The notes beneath the pieces are model-generated. The model saw only the letters and a program-made list of their open reading frames with translations. It did no database searches and was not told where the DNA came from. The translations under genes were made by a program, and so were the position numbers. Positions 1-8,660 of a stretch of 50,054 nucleotides of DNA are shown one piece after another; the first letter of the stretch is position 1, and every line of letters starts with the position of its first letter. Location: NCBI GenBank assembly GCA_964592475.1, contig CAZQEZ010000012.1, forward strand, positions 1 through 50,054, written 5' to 3'. Source of the DNA: CAZQEZ01 sp964592475. Lineage in GTDB: Bacteria > Bacteroidota > Bacteroidia > Cytophagales > Cyclobacteriaceae.

Positions 1-26
1 CTCTGCTTTGCAGCGAGGCTTTTTTC
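1..26 (+). terminator. Rho-independent terminator of a gene left of the window
   Basis: A short hairpin (CTCTGC, loop TTT, GCAGCGAG with one bulged base) is followed by a run of six T. It reads as the end of a plus-strand transcript whose gene lies outside the window. The left arm is cut by the window edge, so the full stem is not seen. Confidence 0.5.
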
Positions 27-29
27 CAG

Positions 30-102
30 TAGCGGGGACAGGACTCGAACCTGTGACCTACGGGTTATGAGCCCGTCGAGCTACCAACTGCTCCACCCCG
101 CG
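30..102 (-). tRNA. Initiator tRNA-fMet (CAT anticodon)
   Basis: On the minus strand a complete 73-nt cloverleaf can be folded: acceptor stem, D arm GAGC/GCTC, anticodon loop CTCATAA, and T arm ACAGG-TTCGAGT-CCTGT. The initiator hallmarks are visible: positions 1 and 72 do not pair (C and U), three consecutive G-C pairs lie at 29-31/39-41 of the anticodon stem, and the D stem carries A11-U24. CCA is not encoded. It therefore most likely delivers formyl-methionine at translation start and is not an elongator tRNA-Met. Confidence 0.93.
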
Positions 103-192
103 ATGTTTTTGTCAGGAAACTTTAAAAACAAATTTCAGTTCCCCTTCTCAAATCGAGGTACAAAAGTAGAATATTAATTGATCAAAATCAAG

Positions 193-200
193 TATCTTTG
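193..200 (+). promoter_or_regulatory. -7 element of the era promoter
   Basis: TATCTTTG matches the Bacteroidota -7 consensus TAnnTTTG and ends 22 nt before the era start codon. No TTG at the expected -33 distance is seen, so only the -7 element supports the call. Confidence 0.45.
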
Positions 201-222
201 CAAAAATTAATAAAAATATTTT

Positions 223-1134
223 ATGTCAGATAATAACCATAAGGCGGGATTTGTAAATATTTTAGGAAGACCCAATGTAGGCAAGTCTACCCTGATGAAC
301 GCGCTGGTAGGAGAAAAGCTGTCTATCATTACTTCTAAGGCCCAAACCACACGTCATCGCATTATGGGTATTATCAATAGCCCGAATTTTCAGATTGTTT
401 ATTCAGATACTCCCGGCATTATAAAACCGAAATACGAATTGCAAAAATCAATGATGCGTTTTGTTTCTAATGCAATTGAAGATGCGGATGTAATATTATT
501 TATGTTGGATATTACTGAAAAAGTTCCTGATCCTGAAAAAAATGATGTTTACAAGCAGATTTTTTTAAATTTAAGTCAATCACAGAAGCCAATAATTTTG
601 GTATTGAACAAAATAGATTTGGTAAAAAAAGCTGAGTTGCCCGAGAAAATCAAAAGCTATGAAAACTTATTACAGCATTCAGAAGTAGTTCCGGTTTCAG
701 CACTTAATCAACAAAATATTGATACCCTCTTTCAACAAATAATGTCTCATATTCCGGTGCATCCGGCTTATTTTCCTAAAGACGAACTGAGTGATAAGCC
801 TGAGCGTTTTTTTGCAGAAGAAATTATAAGGGAAAAAATATTTCTGAATTTTGAACAGGAAGTACCTTACAGTACCGAGGTAGCTGTAGTTTACTTCAAA
901 GAGGATGAAAAAATTATCAGGATGAGTGCCGAAATATTTGTAGAAAGAAAAAGCCAAAAAGGAATCATTATAGGCAAAGGTGGTCAAGCATTAAAAAAAG
1001 TTGGGATGGAAGCCAGGGCAGACCTGGAAGCGTTTTTTGGGAAACAAATCTTTCTGGAAACGTATGTGAAAGTTGAACCAGACTGGCGAAAAAAAGAATC
1101 TAAATTATCCAAGTTTGGTTACAACCGCTCTTAA
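223..1134 (+). CDS. era: GTPase Era
   Basis: Era is an essential GTPase that binds the 3' end of 16S rRNA during 30S subunit maturation, acting in the cytoplasm and at the inner membrane. At 303 residues the protein has the normal family length. The G domain shows G1 GRPNVGKS at residues 15-22, G3 DTPG at 62-65 and G4 NKID at 129-132. The C-terminal KH RNA-binding domain has its GKGG loop at 251-254. The ATG follows a good -7 promoter element. The related GTPase gene der starts 33 nt downstream on the same strand, so the two ribosome-assembly genes are probably cotranscribed. Nothing unusual is seen. Confidence 0.97.
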   Translation: MSDNNHKAGFVNILGRPNVGKSTLMNALVGEKLSIITSKAQTTRHRIMGIINSPNFQIVYSDTPGIIKPKYELQKSMMRFVSNAIEDADVILFMLDITEKVPDPEKNDVYKQIFLNLSQSQKPIILVLNKIDLVKKAELPEKIKSYENLLQHSEVVPVSALNQQNIDTLFQQIMSHIPVHPAYFPKDELSDKPERFFAEEIIREKIFLNFEQEVPYSTEVAVVYFKEDEKIIRMSAEIFVERKSQKGIIIGKGGQALKKVGMEARADLEAFFGKQIFLETYVKVEPDWRKKESKLSKFGYNRS

Positions 1135-1167
1135 CGGGTAAGCCAATTTTTTTACGAAAAAATAACA

Positions 1168-2475
1168 ATGGGAAATATAATAGCAATCGTGGGAAGGCCT
1201 AATGTAGGTAAATCCACCTTATTTAATAGATTAATAGAATCTCGACAGGCTATCATGGACGACATGAGTGGTGTTACTCGCGATAGGCATTATGGCTATG
1301 GGGAGTGGAGTGGCCATTACTTTACCGTAATTGATACAGGAGGCTATGTAGTTGGATCTGAGGATGTATTTGAAGGAGCTATTCGCAAGCAAGTTTCAAT
1401 GGCGATTAGTGAAGCCTCGGTGGTGCTATTTATGGTAGATGTAATTACAGGTCTTAATCCGCTTGATGAAGAATTCGCGCAGATATTGCGTAATGTAAAC
1501 AAGCCGGTTATAATGGTGGCCAATAAATCGGATAGTTTCGAAAAGTCTTTGAACAGTGCAGAGTTTTATAGCCTCGGGTTTGATAAATTATTTTCTATTT
1601 CGGCAGCCAATGGTTCTGGTACAGGTGAGTTGCTGGATGAGGTGGTTGAATTATTTGAAAACGAGCAAGAAGAAGATCCTTATGAAGGTATACCTCGAAT
1701 AGCTATATTAGGCCGTCCTAACGTGGGTAAGTCCTCTTTTCTAAATGTACTAACAGGGGAGAATCGCCATATCGTCACTGATGTTGCCGGTACTACCCGT
1801 GATTCAATTGATACTCATTATAAAATGTACGGTAAGAATTTAATTTTAACCGATACTGCCGGCATTAGGCGAAAAAGCAGGGTAAAAGATAAAATTGAAT
1901 TCTATTCTGTAATGCGATCTATAGATGCTTTGCAGAACAGTGACGTATGCATAATAATGATTGATGCTCAAACAGGCGTAGAATCTCAGGATATGAATTT
2001 ACTTTCATTAGCTACTAAATATCGGAAAGGCGTATTGTTGATGGTAAATAAATGGGACTTAGTAGAAAAAGATAATAAAACACACGACAGCTACAAAGAA
2101 GAATTGCTACACAAAATATCACCATTTACTTTTATTCCAATTATTTTCACTTCTGTAATTAATAAAAAGAGAATTAATCAGGTATTGGAAAAATCAATGG
2201 AGATATACAACCAAAGGCAGCGAAAAATAACCACATCAAAACTTAACGAAAAACTACTGCCAGAAATTGAAAGATATCCTCCTCCCGCGGTAAAAGGAAA
2301 ACACATTAAAATAAAATATATTACTCAATTACCTACTACAACGCCTACTTTCGCATTCTTTTGTAATTTGCCACAGTATATAAAATCTTCTTACGAAAAG
2401 TACTTAGAAAATAAACTAAGACTAAACTTTGGCTTTGATGGAGTACCTGTAAAGGTCGTTTTTAGAAAAAAATAA
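1168..2475 (+). CDS. der: Ribosome biogenesis GTPase Der (EngA)
   Basis: Der is a double-GTPase needed for assembly of the 50S ribosomal subunit. Two tandem G domains are evident. The first has GRPNVGKS at residues 9-16, DTGG at 56-59 and NKSD at 119-122. The second has GRPNVGKS at 182-189, DTAG at 229-232 and NKWD at 294-297. A KH-like domain fills the C-terminal third. The length, 435 residues, is typical. The gene lies 33 nt after era with no terminator between, so an era-der operon is likely. An A-rich stretch and a new promoter follow the stop codon. Confidence 0.97.
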   Translation: MGNIIAIVGRPNVGKSTLFNRLIESRQAIMDDMSGVTRDRHYGYGEWSGHYFTVIDTGGYVVGSEDVFEGAIRKQVSMAISEASVVLFMVDVITGLNPLDEEFAQILRNVNKPVIMVANKSDSFEKSLNSAEFYSLGFDKLFSISAANGSGTGELLDEVVELFENEQEEDPYEGIPRIAILGRPNVGKSSFLNVLTGENRHIVTDVAGTTRDSIDTHYKMYGKNLILTDTAGIRRKSRVKDKIEFYSVMRSIDALQNSDVCIIMIDAQTGVESQDMNLLSLATKYRKGVLLMVNKWDLVEKDNKTHDSYKEELLHKISPFTFIPIIFTSVINKKRINQVLEKSMEIYNQRQRKITTSKLNEKLLPEIERYPPPAVKGKHIKIKYITQLPTTTPTFAFFCNLPQYIKSSYEKYLENKLRLNFGFDGVPVKVVFRKK

Positions 2476-2483
2476 AAAAATAC

Positions 2484-2515
2484 TTGATTTATTGATATAG
2501 TTTGTATTAAATTTG
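2484..2515 (+). promoter_or_regulatory. Bacteroidota promoter of the small acidic lipoprotein gene
   Basis: TTG at 2484-2486 and TAAATTTG at 2508-2515 are separated by 21 nt, close to the TTG-N19-21-TAnnTTTG consensus. The start codon lies 24 nt downstream, which leaves a short leader. The gene is therefore likely transcribed independently of der. Confidence 0.6.
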
Positions 2516-2539
2516 ATGCTTAATTAAAAATTTCTCATC

Positions 2540-2731
2540 ATGAAAAAGTTTTATAGTTTTATTGTTATTGGTGCATTATTATTTGCATTTGGAAGTTGTG
2601 AATCTAAAACTTCTACTGAAGAAGAGTCTACTGACGAGCCTTTAGAAGAAGTAGAGGAGCCATCAGAAGAAATGATGGAAGAGGAAGAAGTTGAAGTTGA
2701 TTCTGTTGAGACTGATACTACTGCCATGTAA
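2540..2731 (+). CDS. Small, very acidic lipoprotein
   Basis: This 63-residue protein begins with a lipoprotein signal peptide ending in a lipobox (FGSC, lipidated Cys20). The remaining 43 residues are dominated by Glu, Asp, Ser and Thr and contain no hydrophobic core, so the mature part should be an unstructured, strongly negative tail anchored in a membrane. No family is recognised. It has its own promoter at 2484-2515 and a strong terminator at 2756-2795, which makes it a monocistronic gene that is probably well expressed. The function is unknown; cation binding or a surface-charge role is only a guess. Confidence 0.8.
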   Translation: MKKFYSFIVIGALLFAFGSCESKTSTEEESTDEPLEEVEEPSEEMMEEEEVEVDSVETDTTAM

Positions 2732-2755
2732 TGGCTTCCTTTTTTAAAAATTCCA

Positions 2756-2795
2756 AAGAAGAGCTTTAATTTATTTAAAGCTCTTCTTATTTTTA
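2756..2795 (+). terminator. Strong rho-independent terminator
   Basis: A perfect 14-bp stem, AAGAAGAGCTTTAA at 2756-2769 and its complement at 2775-2788, closes a 5-nt loop and is followed by ATTTTT. It ends the small lipoprotein transcript only four bases before the next gene starts. Confidence 0.85.
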
Positions 2796-2798
2796 CAA

Positions 2799-3434
2799 AT
2801 GGTTAAAGAACAATTTTTTGCCACTCTGCAAAATTACTTACCCTCAGCAGCAATAGATTATTGTTATCACCTTTGGCAGCAGCATGCTTTTTTATTGAAG
2901 ATAAATAAAGCTCGTGCATCTAAACTAGGGGATTATCGATATCATCCTCGAGATAAAAAGCATAGTATAACCATCAATCATAATTTAAATCAGTATAATT
3001 TTCTACTTACTTATATTCATGAAGTTGCTCATCTGGTAGCCTTTAAAAATTTTTCAAAAAATATAGCCCCGCATGGGCAGGAATGGAAACAAACTTTTCA
3101 GCAGCTGATGTTACCAGTAATGCATGAGGGTATATTTCCACCTCCACTATTGGCAGTCCTGCAGCATCATATGAAAAACCCCAAAGCATCATCTTGTAGT
3201 GATAATCGTCTTACGCTTATCATGCGCAAATATGATCCCCCTTCTGATGCCAAGTTATTAGCTGATTTGCATTTTGGACAGCAGTTCATTTTCAAAAAAA
3301 GAATTTTTGAAAAGAAAGGCTTAAAAAGAACCAGGGTGGTTTGCCGAGAAATTAATAGCAATAGGAATTATTTGATTAGTAAATATGCAGAAGTTCATAT
3401 CCTTATGGAAGAAAAAGTGGAAAATTCAGGTTAA
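2799..3434 (+). CDS. SprT-like zinc metalloprotease
   Basis: The 211-residue protein carries the zincin signature HEVAH at residues 74-78, with a likely third zinc ligand at His92 in HGQEW. This is the arrangement of the SprT/Spartan-like family, whose eukaryotic members degrade DNA-protein crosslinks; the bacterial role is not settled. No signal peptide is present, so it should be cytoplasmic. The start ATG lies just after a terminator and no good promoter is visible in the remaining space, so the promoter may overlap the terminator. The stop codon directly abuts the ATG of the cupin gene, indicating translational coupling. Confidence 0.85.
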   Translation: MVKEQFFATLQNYLPSAAIDYCYHLWQQHAFLLKINKARASKLGDYRYHPRDKKHSITINHNLNQYNFLLTYIHEVAHLVAFKNFSKNIAPHGQEWKQTFQQLMLPVMHEGIFPPPLLAVLQHHMKNPKASSCSDNRLTLIMRKYDPPSDAKLLADLHFGQQFIFKKRIFEKKGLKRTRVVCREINSNRNYLISKYAEVHILMEEKVENSG

Positions 3435-3899
3435 ATGAAGAAAATTGACCAAGATTTAATAAATGAAGTAAGCCAGCAAGCAAGAGAGGCGCCACGATTG
3501 CGTAAAAATTATAATTTTCATCAAGCAGCTGAAGACACTTTGCACCGTATGCTCAATGCCCTCGAACCGGAAACTTATGTACAGCCTCATGTGCATAAAA
3601 ATCCGGACAAGCGAGAAGCATTTGTCATTTTGCGGGGTAAAGCCATGGTGGTGATTTTTGATGAGCAGGGAACAGTAACCGAAAAAACCATCATTGCACC
3701 AGGTGAGGAAAACCTGGGGGTAGAAATTCCTGCCGGAGAATACCATACTATAATCTCTCTGGAATCGGGAACCATAGTATATGAAGTGAAAGATGGGCCT
3801 TACATGGTTAGTGATGATAAAAAATTTGCTTCCTGGGCACCTGCAGAAGGAGATGAAGATGCACAAGCATATTTGCAGCGTTTGATTAAGGAGGCATAG
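3435..3899 (+). CDS. WbuC-type cupin-fold metalloprotein
   Basis: This is a 154-residue cupin with the first cupin motif around residues 50-75 (PHVH, then Glu61, followed by a glycine turn at FVILRGKA). His52, His54 and Glu61 are the probable metal ligands. Sequence and length fit the WbuC family, small proteins first named from O-antigen loci whose substrate is not established. It begins on the base after the stop codon of the SprT-like gene, so the two are translated from one message. No lipopolysaccharide sugar genes are adjacent, so an O-antigen role is not supported by context. Confidence 0.85.
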   Translation: MKKIDQDLINEVSQQAREAPRLRKNYNFHQAAEDTLHRMLNALEPETYVQPHVHKNPDKREAFVILRGKAMVVIFDEQGTVTEKTIIAPGEENLGVEIPAGEYHTIISLESGTIVYEVKDGPYMVSDDKKFASWAPAEGDEDAQAYLQRLIKEA

Positions 3900-3904
3900 G
3901 ACTA

Positions 3905-3944
3905 GTGAATTGGTGAACCGGTGAATCGCGGAATCGGTGAACTA
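3905..3944 (+). repeat. Five imperfect copies of an 8-bp unit (GTGAATCG-like)
   Basis: Five successive octamers follow each other: GTGAATTG, GTGAACCG, GTGAATCG, CGGAATCG and GTGAACTA. A sixth similar stretch, GTGAATTG, occurs alone at 4004-4011. The array lies in the 146-bp space between the converging cupin gene and the lptD-like gene and has no coding potential of its own. Confidence 0.7.
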
Positions 3945-4045
3945 AAAGGACATCAACATACAAGCTTCGTTCCTTGTTTTTTGTCCATTCAACTGTTTCA
4001 CAGGTGAATTGATAATGATTATCCTTCAAATCCCCAATCCCCTGG

Positions 4046-6778
4046 TCATCTGTCCCTCCAGCTTTTCTGCCGGTTCAGCTTCAAATCCTGTAATAAAGAA
4101 GATTTTGCATTTATTGTAAGGCTATAGGATTGAAATCGACCGATGGGTATCCAGGTGAAGCGCATCTCAAAGCAGTGAAGATCTCGGTGAATATTAATAT
4201 TAGTTTGCACAAATTCCTGAAGCTTTAAATCGTAACCGGAACTTACAGTAATTTTCCATTTTTCGGTTAGGCTCACGTCTCCATCAAAACGAATTGACTG
4301 GGTAATATCACTTTCCTGAAATCCTTGACGCCTATAATTTAAGCTATAATTAACTCTGAAATTCCAGGGAATATTAAAATCGACGTACAAGTCTGGGTTA
4401 TTTTCGATTTCATCCAACATAGCTTGTTCATTACTATTCAGCCCTCCGCGATCTACTTCAGCTTGCTTTTCTCGCACTGCCGGGTTCAGGTTGGCATTAA
4501 TCGCCAGGTTGGCGCTTGTTATTTGCCCAAGGCCATTACCATTGGTCCATGCCAACCGGCTAACGCGACGTTGCCTTACCACCTGGTCTCCCCTGGAGTT
4601 TTCAGTTATTGGACTGGTCAAGATATAAATATAAGGATCAATGGTTGCTCTTAAATTTATATCAATTTTGTTTTTAAATAACTTGGTTCGTGCAGCAATA
4701 TTTATATTTTCTAATTGAAAAGAATCAGCCAGAAAGTTATAGCCACTGCTAAAGGACAAGTTTTCAAGTAAGGGCACTTTCCTGGTAGGATTTTTACCCG
4801 TTGAATCCTCTTTATTAAGAATTTTCATTTCAATGTTATTGTTAATAGCAAAACCCAATGACCCTCTGGCACCCCTGGAAGGTGCCCCTCTGAATCGTGG
4901 CAAAAATTCAATCTGGTCAGTTTCAGGGTTGGTATAAGTTTCATACAATCCAAAAACAGATTGGCTGAGATCCGGGGTATAATTAAACCTGATTTCCGGT
5001 GTCATCACATGCCTAATACGCTCTATACTTTTACTTGGCGGATTAAAAAATCCAAAAATATTGGTTGCCAGCAACAAATTGGTAGAGGTAGTAAAGGCAC
5101 TATAAAAGCCATTACGGGTACTATCCGTAAATCTTCTTAGGGTGTCATTATAAAAATACTCCTGCTTTTTAAAATAAAACCGTTGAGAATAATTGATTGT
5201 AGGGCTTAGCGTAAAATATTTGAATACTTTAAAGCTGGTAGAAACTGGAAAATCGAAGCTTAGCGGCTGGGCTTCCGATTGCTGAGTTTCGGCATTGCGC
5301 CAAATGGTGCCGAAATCATTGAAGAAACTAAGGGTGCGCACGCTGTCCCTGTTGTTTTCTCCCAGCAATGGATCTCCTGTTTCAGGATCCCGTTGTACAA
5401 CTACGTTACTCATTTTGCGAGAATAGCGAAAATCTTGTCCAAAGAAAATTTTCTTATACCAGGAACTACTTTTGCCGGGAAGATTCTTAAAGGGATAAAT
5501 TCGCTGCATATTCAAAGCAATATCAGGAAAAGTAAGGGTAGCTACTCCGGTAGCAACATTTTGGTTAAACCTGGAGGCTAAACCAAGGGAGAAAGGGGTA
5601 CCTTTAAAAATTTTGTTGTACGAAACAGTGGACATAAATTCTTGCCTGATGTTCCTGTTAAAGTCGTTAGTGGGGTTATTGGCATTAAAGCTGCTAGTAC
5701 CCGCGCTTACAGAGGCAGAAAATCGGCTATTTCCTCGCTGCACCGGCCGGTGATCCCATTTTAACCATATATCGCGCGACTCTTGTTCGAGCTCTCCTAC
5801 ATTACCTAGTTTTTGAAAGTTATAACTTAAATCAAACTGGCCATCGTAAGCATATCTTTTTTTATAGGTAGAAGCTAAGGTTGCTCCAAAACTACCCTTG
5901 GAATAAACTTCGCCCAATACAGTAAGATCCAAATAATCACTTATGGCAAAATAATAACCTCCATTACGAAGGAAAAAGCCACGTCGTCGTTCTTCCCCGT
6001 AGGTAGGTATTACCACTCCGGAGGCACGTTCTCTTTTATTGGGAAACATGCCAAATAAAAACCCCAGTGGTGTAGGCACATCATTTACATATAAATCGAA
6101 AGGGCCTACCAGCGTAGCGCCCCCCGGTAATTTTTTAAACTTTTTGGCTGCGATATGAAAATGAGGGTCGGGCAAATTACAGGTTGTGTATTTAAGATTA
6201 CTACCATACACCACGTCATTTTGATCCTTTTTAATTTTACCCGCGTGCATAAAGGCTTCTCCTTGCTGTGTTACAACACCTGAAATTACTGCTTTTTTCG
6301 AATCAAAGTTGTAGCTCATTTGCTTGGTTTCGTATACTTGGCTTCCTTCTGTAAAAACAGGTTGCCCCACTAAATTACCAGCTGTATCCAGTCTACCATT
6401 TGCGGTTACCGTGTTACTGTTCCAGTCCAGTATTATTTCGGCTGCTTCAAGTTTTATTTCTCCGTAGGTGACAATTGCATTGCCGTACAGTTTTAGCGAT
6501 CGGGATTTATTATCTACTAAAATAGAATCTTCGGCATTATAATTAATAGTTGTTTCAATATCGCTTTCTACAGTGTCTTGAGCAGCTAATTTTTTATTTT
6601 GTAATGAATCTTTTACATTTATTCGTAAAGCACCATCATCATTAATAGAATCAGTGATTAGAGACTGGGTAGTATCAGGGGGCAAAGTATTTAAAGAATC
6701 TAAACTTTTTTCTTGTGCATATCCTGTAGTGGCCAGCAGCATCGCTACAAATACGAACAAGAATTTATAATAATGCAC
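4046..6778 (-). CDS. LptD-like LPS-assembly outer membrane protein (OstA domain)
   Basis: The product is a 910-residue outer membrane protein. After a signal peptide (HYYKFLFVFVAMLLATTGYAQ) comes an OstA-like periplasmic domain at roughly residues 80-260, with the alternation typical of LptA/LptD proteins. A long C-terminal region of amphipathic beta strands follows. In Bacteroidota such proteins are annotated as putative LptD, which inserts lipopolysaccharide into the outer leaflet. I chose the GTG at 6778 because it directly starts the signal peptide. An upstream in-frame extension to 7060 would overlap the divergent amidase and encodes no plausible leader. Spacing to the amidase start is 76 bp. 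Confidence 0.85.
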   Translation of the reverse strand: MHYYKFLFVFVAMLLATTGYAQEKSLDSLNTLPPDTTQSLITDSINDDGALRINVKDSLQNKKLAAQDTVESDIETTINYNAEDSILVDNKSRSLKLYGNAIVTYGEIKLEAAEIILDWNSNTVTANGRLDTAGNLVGQPVFTEGSQVYETKQMSYNFDSKKAVISGVVTQQGEAFMHAGKIKKDQNDVVYGSNLKYTTCNLPDPHFHIAAKKFKKLPGGATLVGPFDLYVNDVPTPLGFLFGMFPNKRERASGVVIPTYGEERRRGFFLRNGGYYFAISDYLDLTVLGEVYSKGSFGATLASTYKKRYAYDGQFDLSYNFQKLGNVGELEQESRDIWLKWDHRPVQRGNSRFSASVSAGTSSFNANNPTNDFNRNIRQEFMSTVSYNKIFKGTPFSLGLASRFNQNVATGVATLTFPDIALNMQRIYPFKNLPGKSSSWYKKIFFGQDFRYSRKMSNVVVQRDPETGDPLLGENNRDSVRTLSFFNDFGTIWRNAETQQSEAQPLSFDFPVSTSFKVFKYFTLSPTINYSQRFYFKKQEYFYNDTLRRFTDSTRNGFYSAFTTSTNLLLATNIFGFFNPPSKSIERIRHVMTPEIRFNYTPDLSQSVFGLYETYTNPETDQIEFLPRFRGAPSRGARGSLGFAINNNIEMKILNKEDSTGKNPTRKVPLLENLSFSSGYNFLADSFQLENINIAARTKLFKNKIDINLRATIDPYIYILTSPITENSRGDQVVRQRRVSRLAWTNGNGLGQITSANLAINANLNPAVREKQAEVDRGGLNSNEQAMLDEIENNPDLYVDFNIPWNFRVNYSLNYRRQGFQESDITQSIRFDGDVSLTEKWKITVSSGYDLKLQEFVQTNINIHRDLHCFEMRFTWIPIGRFQSYSLTINAKSSLLQDLKLNRQKSWRDR

Positions 6779-6854
6779 GGTTTTTTCGGTTTTTAAAGAA
6801 AAATTAACAATTTTGCGTAAAGTTATTTTATTAACTATAAACAAGCGAAATATT

Positions 6855-7649
6855 GTGAAAAATATTATACTCATTAGTCTGTTTTCGCTTTTCTTATTAT
6901 GTGGCTCCTTTAAAGAAACAAATGTTAATAAAAGTGCGTACCAAGTAAAGAAGATTGTAATAGATGCCGGCCATGGCGGTAAAGATTCCGGTACTGTAGG
7001 TAAAAATTGTTTTGAAAAAGATGTTGTGCTATCAATAGCTTTAAAGCTTGGTGAAATCATTAAAGAAAATCTTAAAGATGTTGAAGTAATTTACACCCGA
7101 GACGACGATACATTTGTACCGCTAAATAAAAGAGCAGAAATTGCCAACAAAAATGACGCCGATCTGTTCATTAGCATTCATGCAAATTCCGAGCCAAAAG
7201 GGCATCATTCTGCTTTTGGTACAGAAACTTATGTGATGGGAGAACATACTTCAGACAGGAATTTGGAAATTGCCAAAAAAGAAAACTCGGTAATTTTAAT
7301 GGAGGAAAATTACGAGGAGAAATATGAAGGTTTTGACCCTAATTCTCCGGAGTCTTATATTTTGTTTTCTCTTTATCAATCTGCATATGTTTATAATAGT
7401 TTGAAGTTGGCAGAGTATATAGAGGATCAATTTAAAAATAGGGTAAAGAGAAATAGTAGAGGTGTGAAAAGAGCTGGTTTTATCGTATTGTGGAAAACAA
7501 CGATGCCCAGTGTATTGACAGAAGTGGGATATTTGTCAAATCCTAAAGAAGAAAATTATTTAACAGATCCCTTAAGCCAGGTTTACATAGCATCTGGTAT
7601 TTTCAGGGCTATTAGAGATTATAAAGAAGAAATTGAATCTGCAAACTGA
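6855..7649 (+). CDS. N-acetylmuramoyl-L-alanine amidase (Amidase_3)
   Basis: This is a zinc hydrolase that cleaves the amide bond between N-acetylmuramic acid and the stem peptide of peptidoglycan in the periplasm. With the chosen start it has 264 residues: a hydrophobic signal segment (2-16), then IDAGHGG with zinc ligand His40, Glu54 in the EKDV segment, His109 in SIHAN, and the catalytic Glu in TEVGYLSN near the end. I prefer the GTG at 6855 over an upstream TTG at 6813 because it opens straight into the signal peptide. The gene is divergent from lptD and 13 nt upstream of the MlaD-family gene, forming an envelope operon with it. Confidence 0.9.
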   Translation: MKNIILISLFSLFLLCGSFKETNVNKSAYQVKKIVIDAGHGGKDSGTVGKNCFEKDVVLSIALKLGEIIKENLKDVEVIYTRDDDTFVPLNKRAEIANKNDADLFISIHANSEPKGHHSAFGTETYVMGEHTSDRNLEIAKKENSVILMEENYEEKYEGFDPNSPESYILFSLYQSAYVYNSLKLAEYIEDQFKNRVKRNSRGVKRAGFIVLWKTTMPSVLTEVGYLSNPKEENYLTDPLSQVYIASGIFRAIRDYKEEIESAN

Positions 7650-7662
7650 AAATTTTTTTTAA

Positions 7663-8586
7663 GTGAGAGTATCAAAAGAGTTTAAAATAGGGCTTTTAGC
7701 CGTTGTTTCCATCACAATTTTATACCTTGGTTTCAACTTTTTGAAGGGGATTGACTTTTTTTCAGCAACTAATCAGTATTATGCTGTTTATGAAGAAATA
7801 GATGGACTCAATGTTTCCAATGATGTTATATTGAATGGACTATCTGTAGGGCGGGTAGCTAGCGTTAAAATTTTGCCCCGATCTGGCAACAAGATCTTGG
7901 TAGAACTTGACATCAACAGCGATATAGAATTATATCCGAATACCGTAGCCCTGCTTACCGATCAAGGATTGCTGGGCGGTAAAATTGTTGAATTAATTCT
8001 AAATGATAAAAATCCAACCACGCTGCTTGACGATGGCGATACCTTAAAGTCTCAATTTGATCAAGGGTTAATTGCTTCGGTAAGTGAAACTGCAAGTCCA
8101 TTGGTTAATGATCTGGGAGTAACCATCAAGCAAATAAACCAGTTGCTGCAAAAAAACAATGAAAGTATTACCAGTACTATGCAAAACCTTGAGCAAAGCT
8201 CACTATTGCTAAAGCAAACCATGCAGCAAAATCAGGCTGAAATTAATAGTTTAATTACAAATTATACAGAAGTAGCCAAGCAGCTTGCCTTTTTACTTCA
8301 GGACTTACCTCCGGTAGTAAAAAAAATGAATCAATTTGCTGACTCACTTAATGATATGCAACTTGCACAAACTGCAAAAAAGCTAGACGCTACCATGGTT
8401 AGTCTCAATCAATCTATGAAAAAAATCAATCAGGGCCAGGGCACTTTAGGTAAATTAGTAAATGACGACTCACTTTATCTCAATTTAAATCAGGCTGCCG
8501 AAAATCTGGATAAATTAATGATAGACTTTAAAGAGAGGCCGGGTCGCTATATCCATTTCTCTGTTTTCGGTAAAAAAGAGGAATAA
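7663..8586 (+). CDS. MlaD (MCE) family protein
   Basis: The protein is 307 residues long. It has one N-terminal membrane anchor (about residues 8-27), a single MCE domain (about 37-115, with EEIDGLNVSNDVILNGLSVG) and a long Gln/Asn-rich helical region (about 135-250) predicted to form a coiled coil. MCE proteins form hexameric rings or tubes that carry lipids between inner and outer membranes. The start is a GTG 13 nt after the amidase stop. In many Bacteroidota this gene sits next to an amidase, as here. The MlaE and MlaF transporter subunits are not in the window. Confidence 0.88.
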   Translation: MRVSKEFKIGLLAVVSITILYLGFNFLKGIDFFSATNQYYAVYEEIDGLNVSNDVILNGLSVGRVASVKILPRSGNKILVELDINSDIELYPNTVALLTDQGLLGGKIVELILNDKNPTTLLDDGDTLKSQFDQGLIASVSETASPLVNDLGVTIKQINQLLQKNNESITSTMQNLEQSSLLLKQTMQQNQAEINSLITNYTEVAKQLAFLLQDLPPVVKKMNQFADSLNDMQLAQTAKKLDATMVSLNQSMKKINQGQGTLGKLVNDDSLYLNLNQAAENLDKLMIDFKERPGRYIHFSVFGKKEE

Positions 8587-8660
8587 CAAATCACAAAATA
8601 ACTAAACTTTTCAAGTCAAAGTTTCTTATATAAAGCAGTAACCTTTTTGGTGGAAAATAT

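Noticed and set aside
6779..7060. N-terminal extension of the LptD-like protein
   Set aside because: It overlaps the amidase gene, and the signal peptide begins only at the GTG at 6778.
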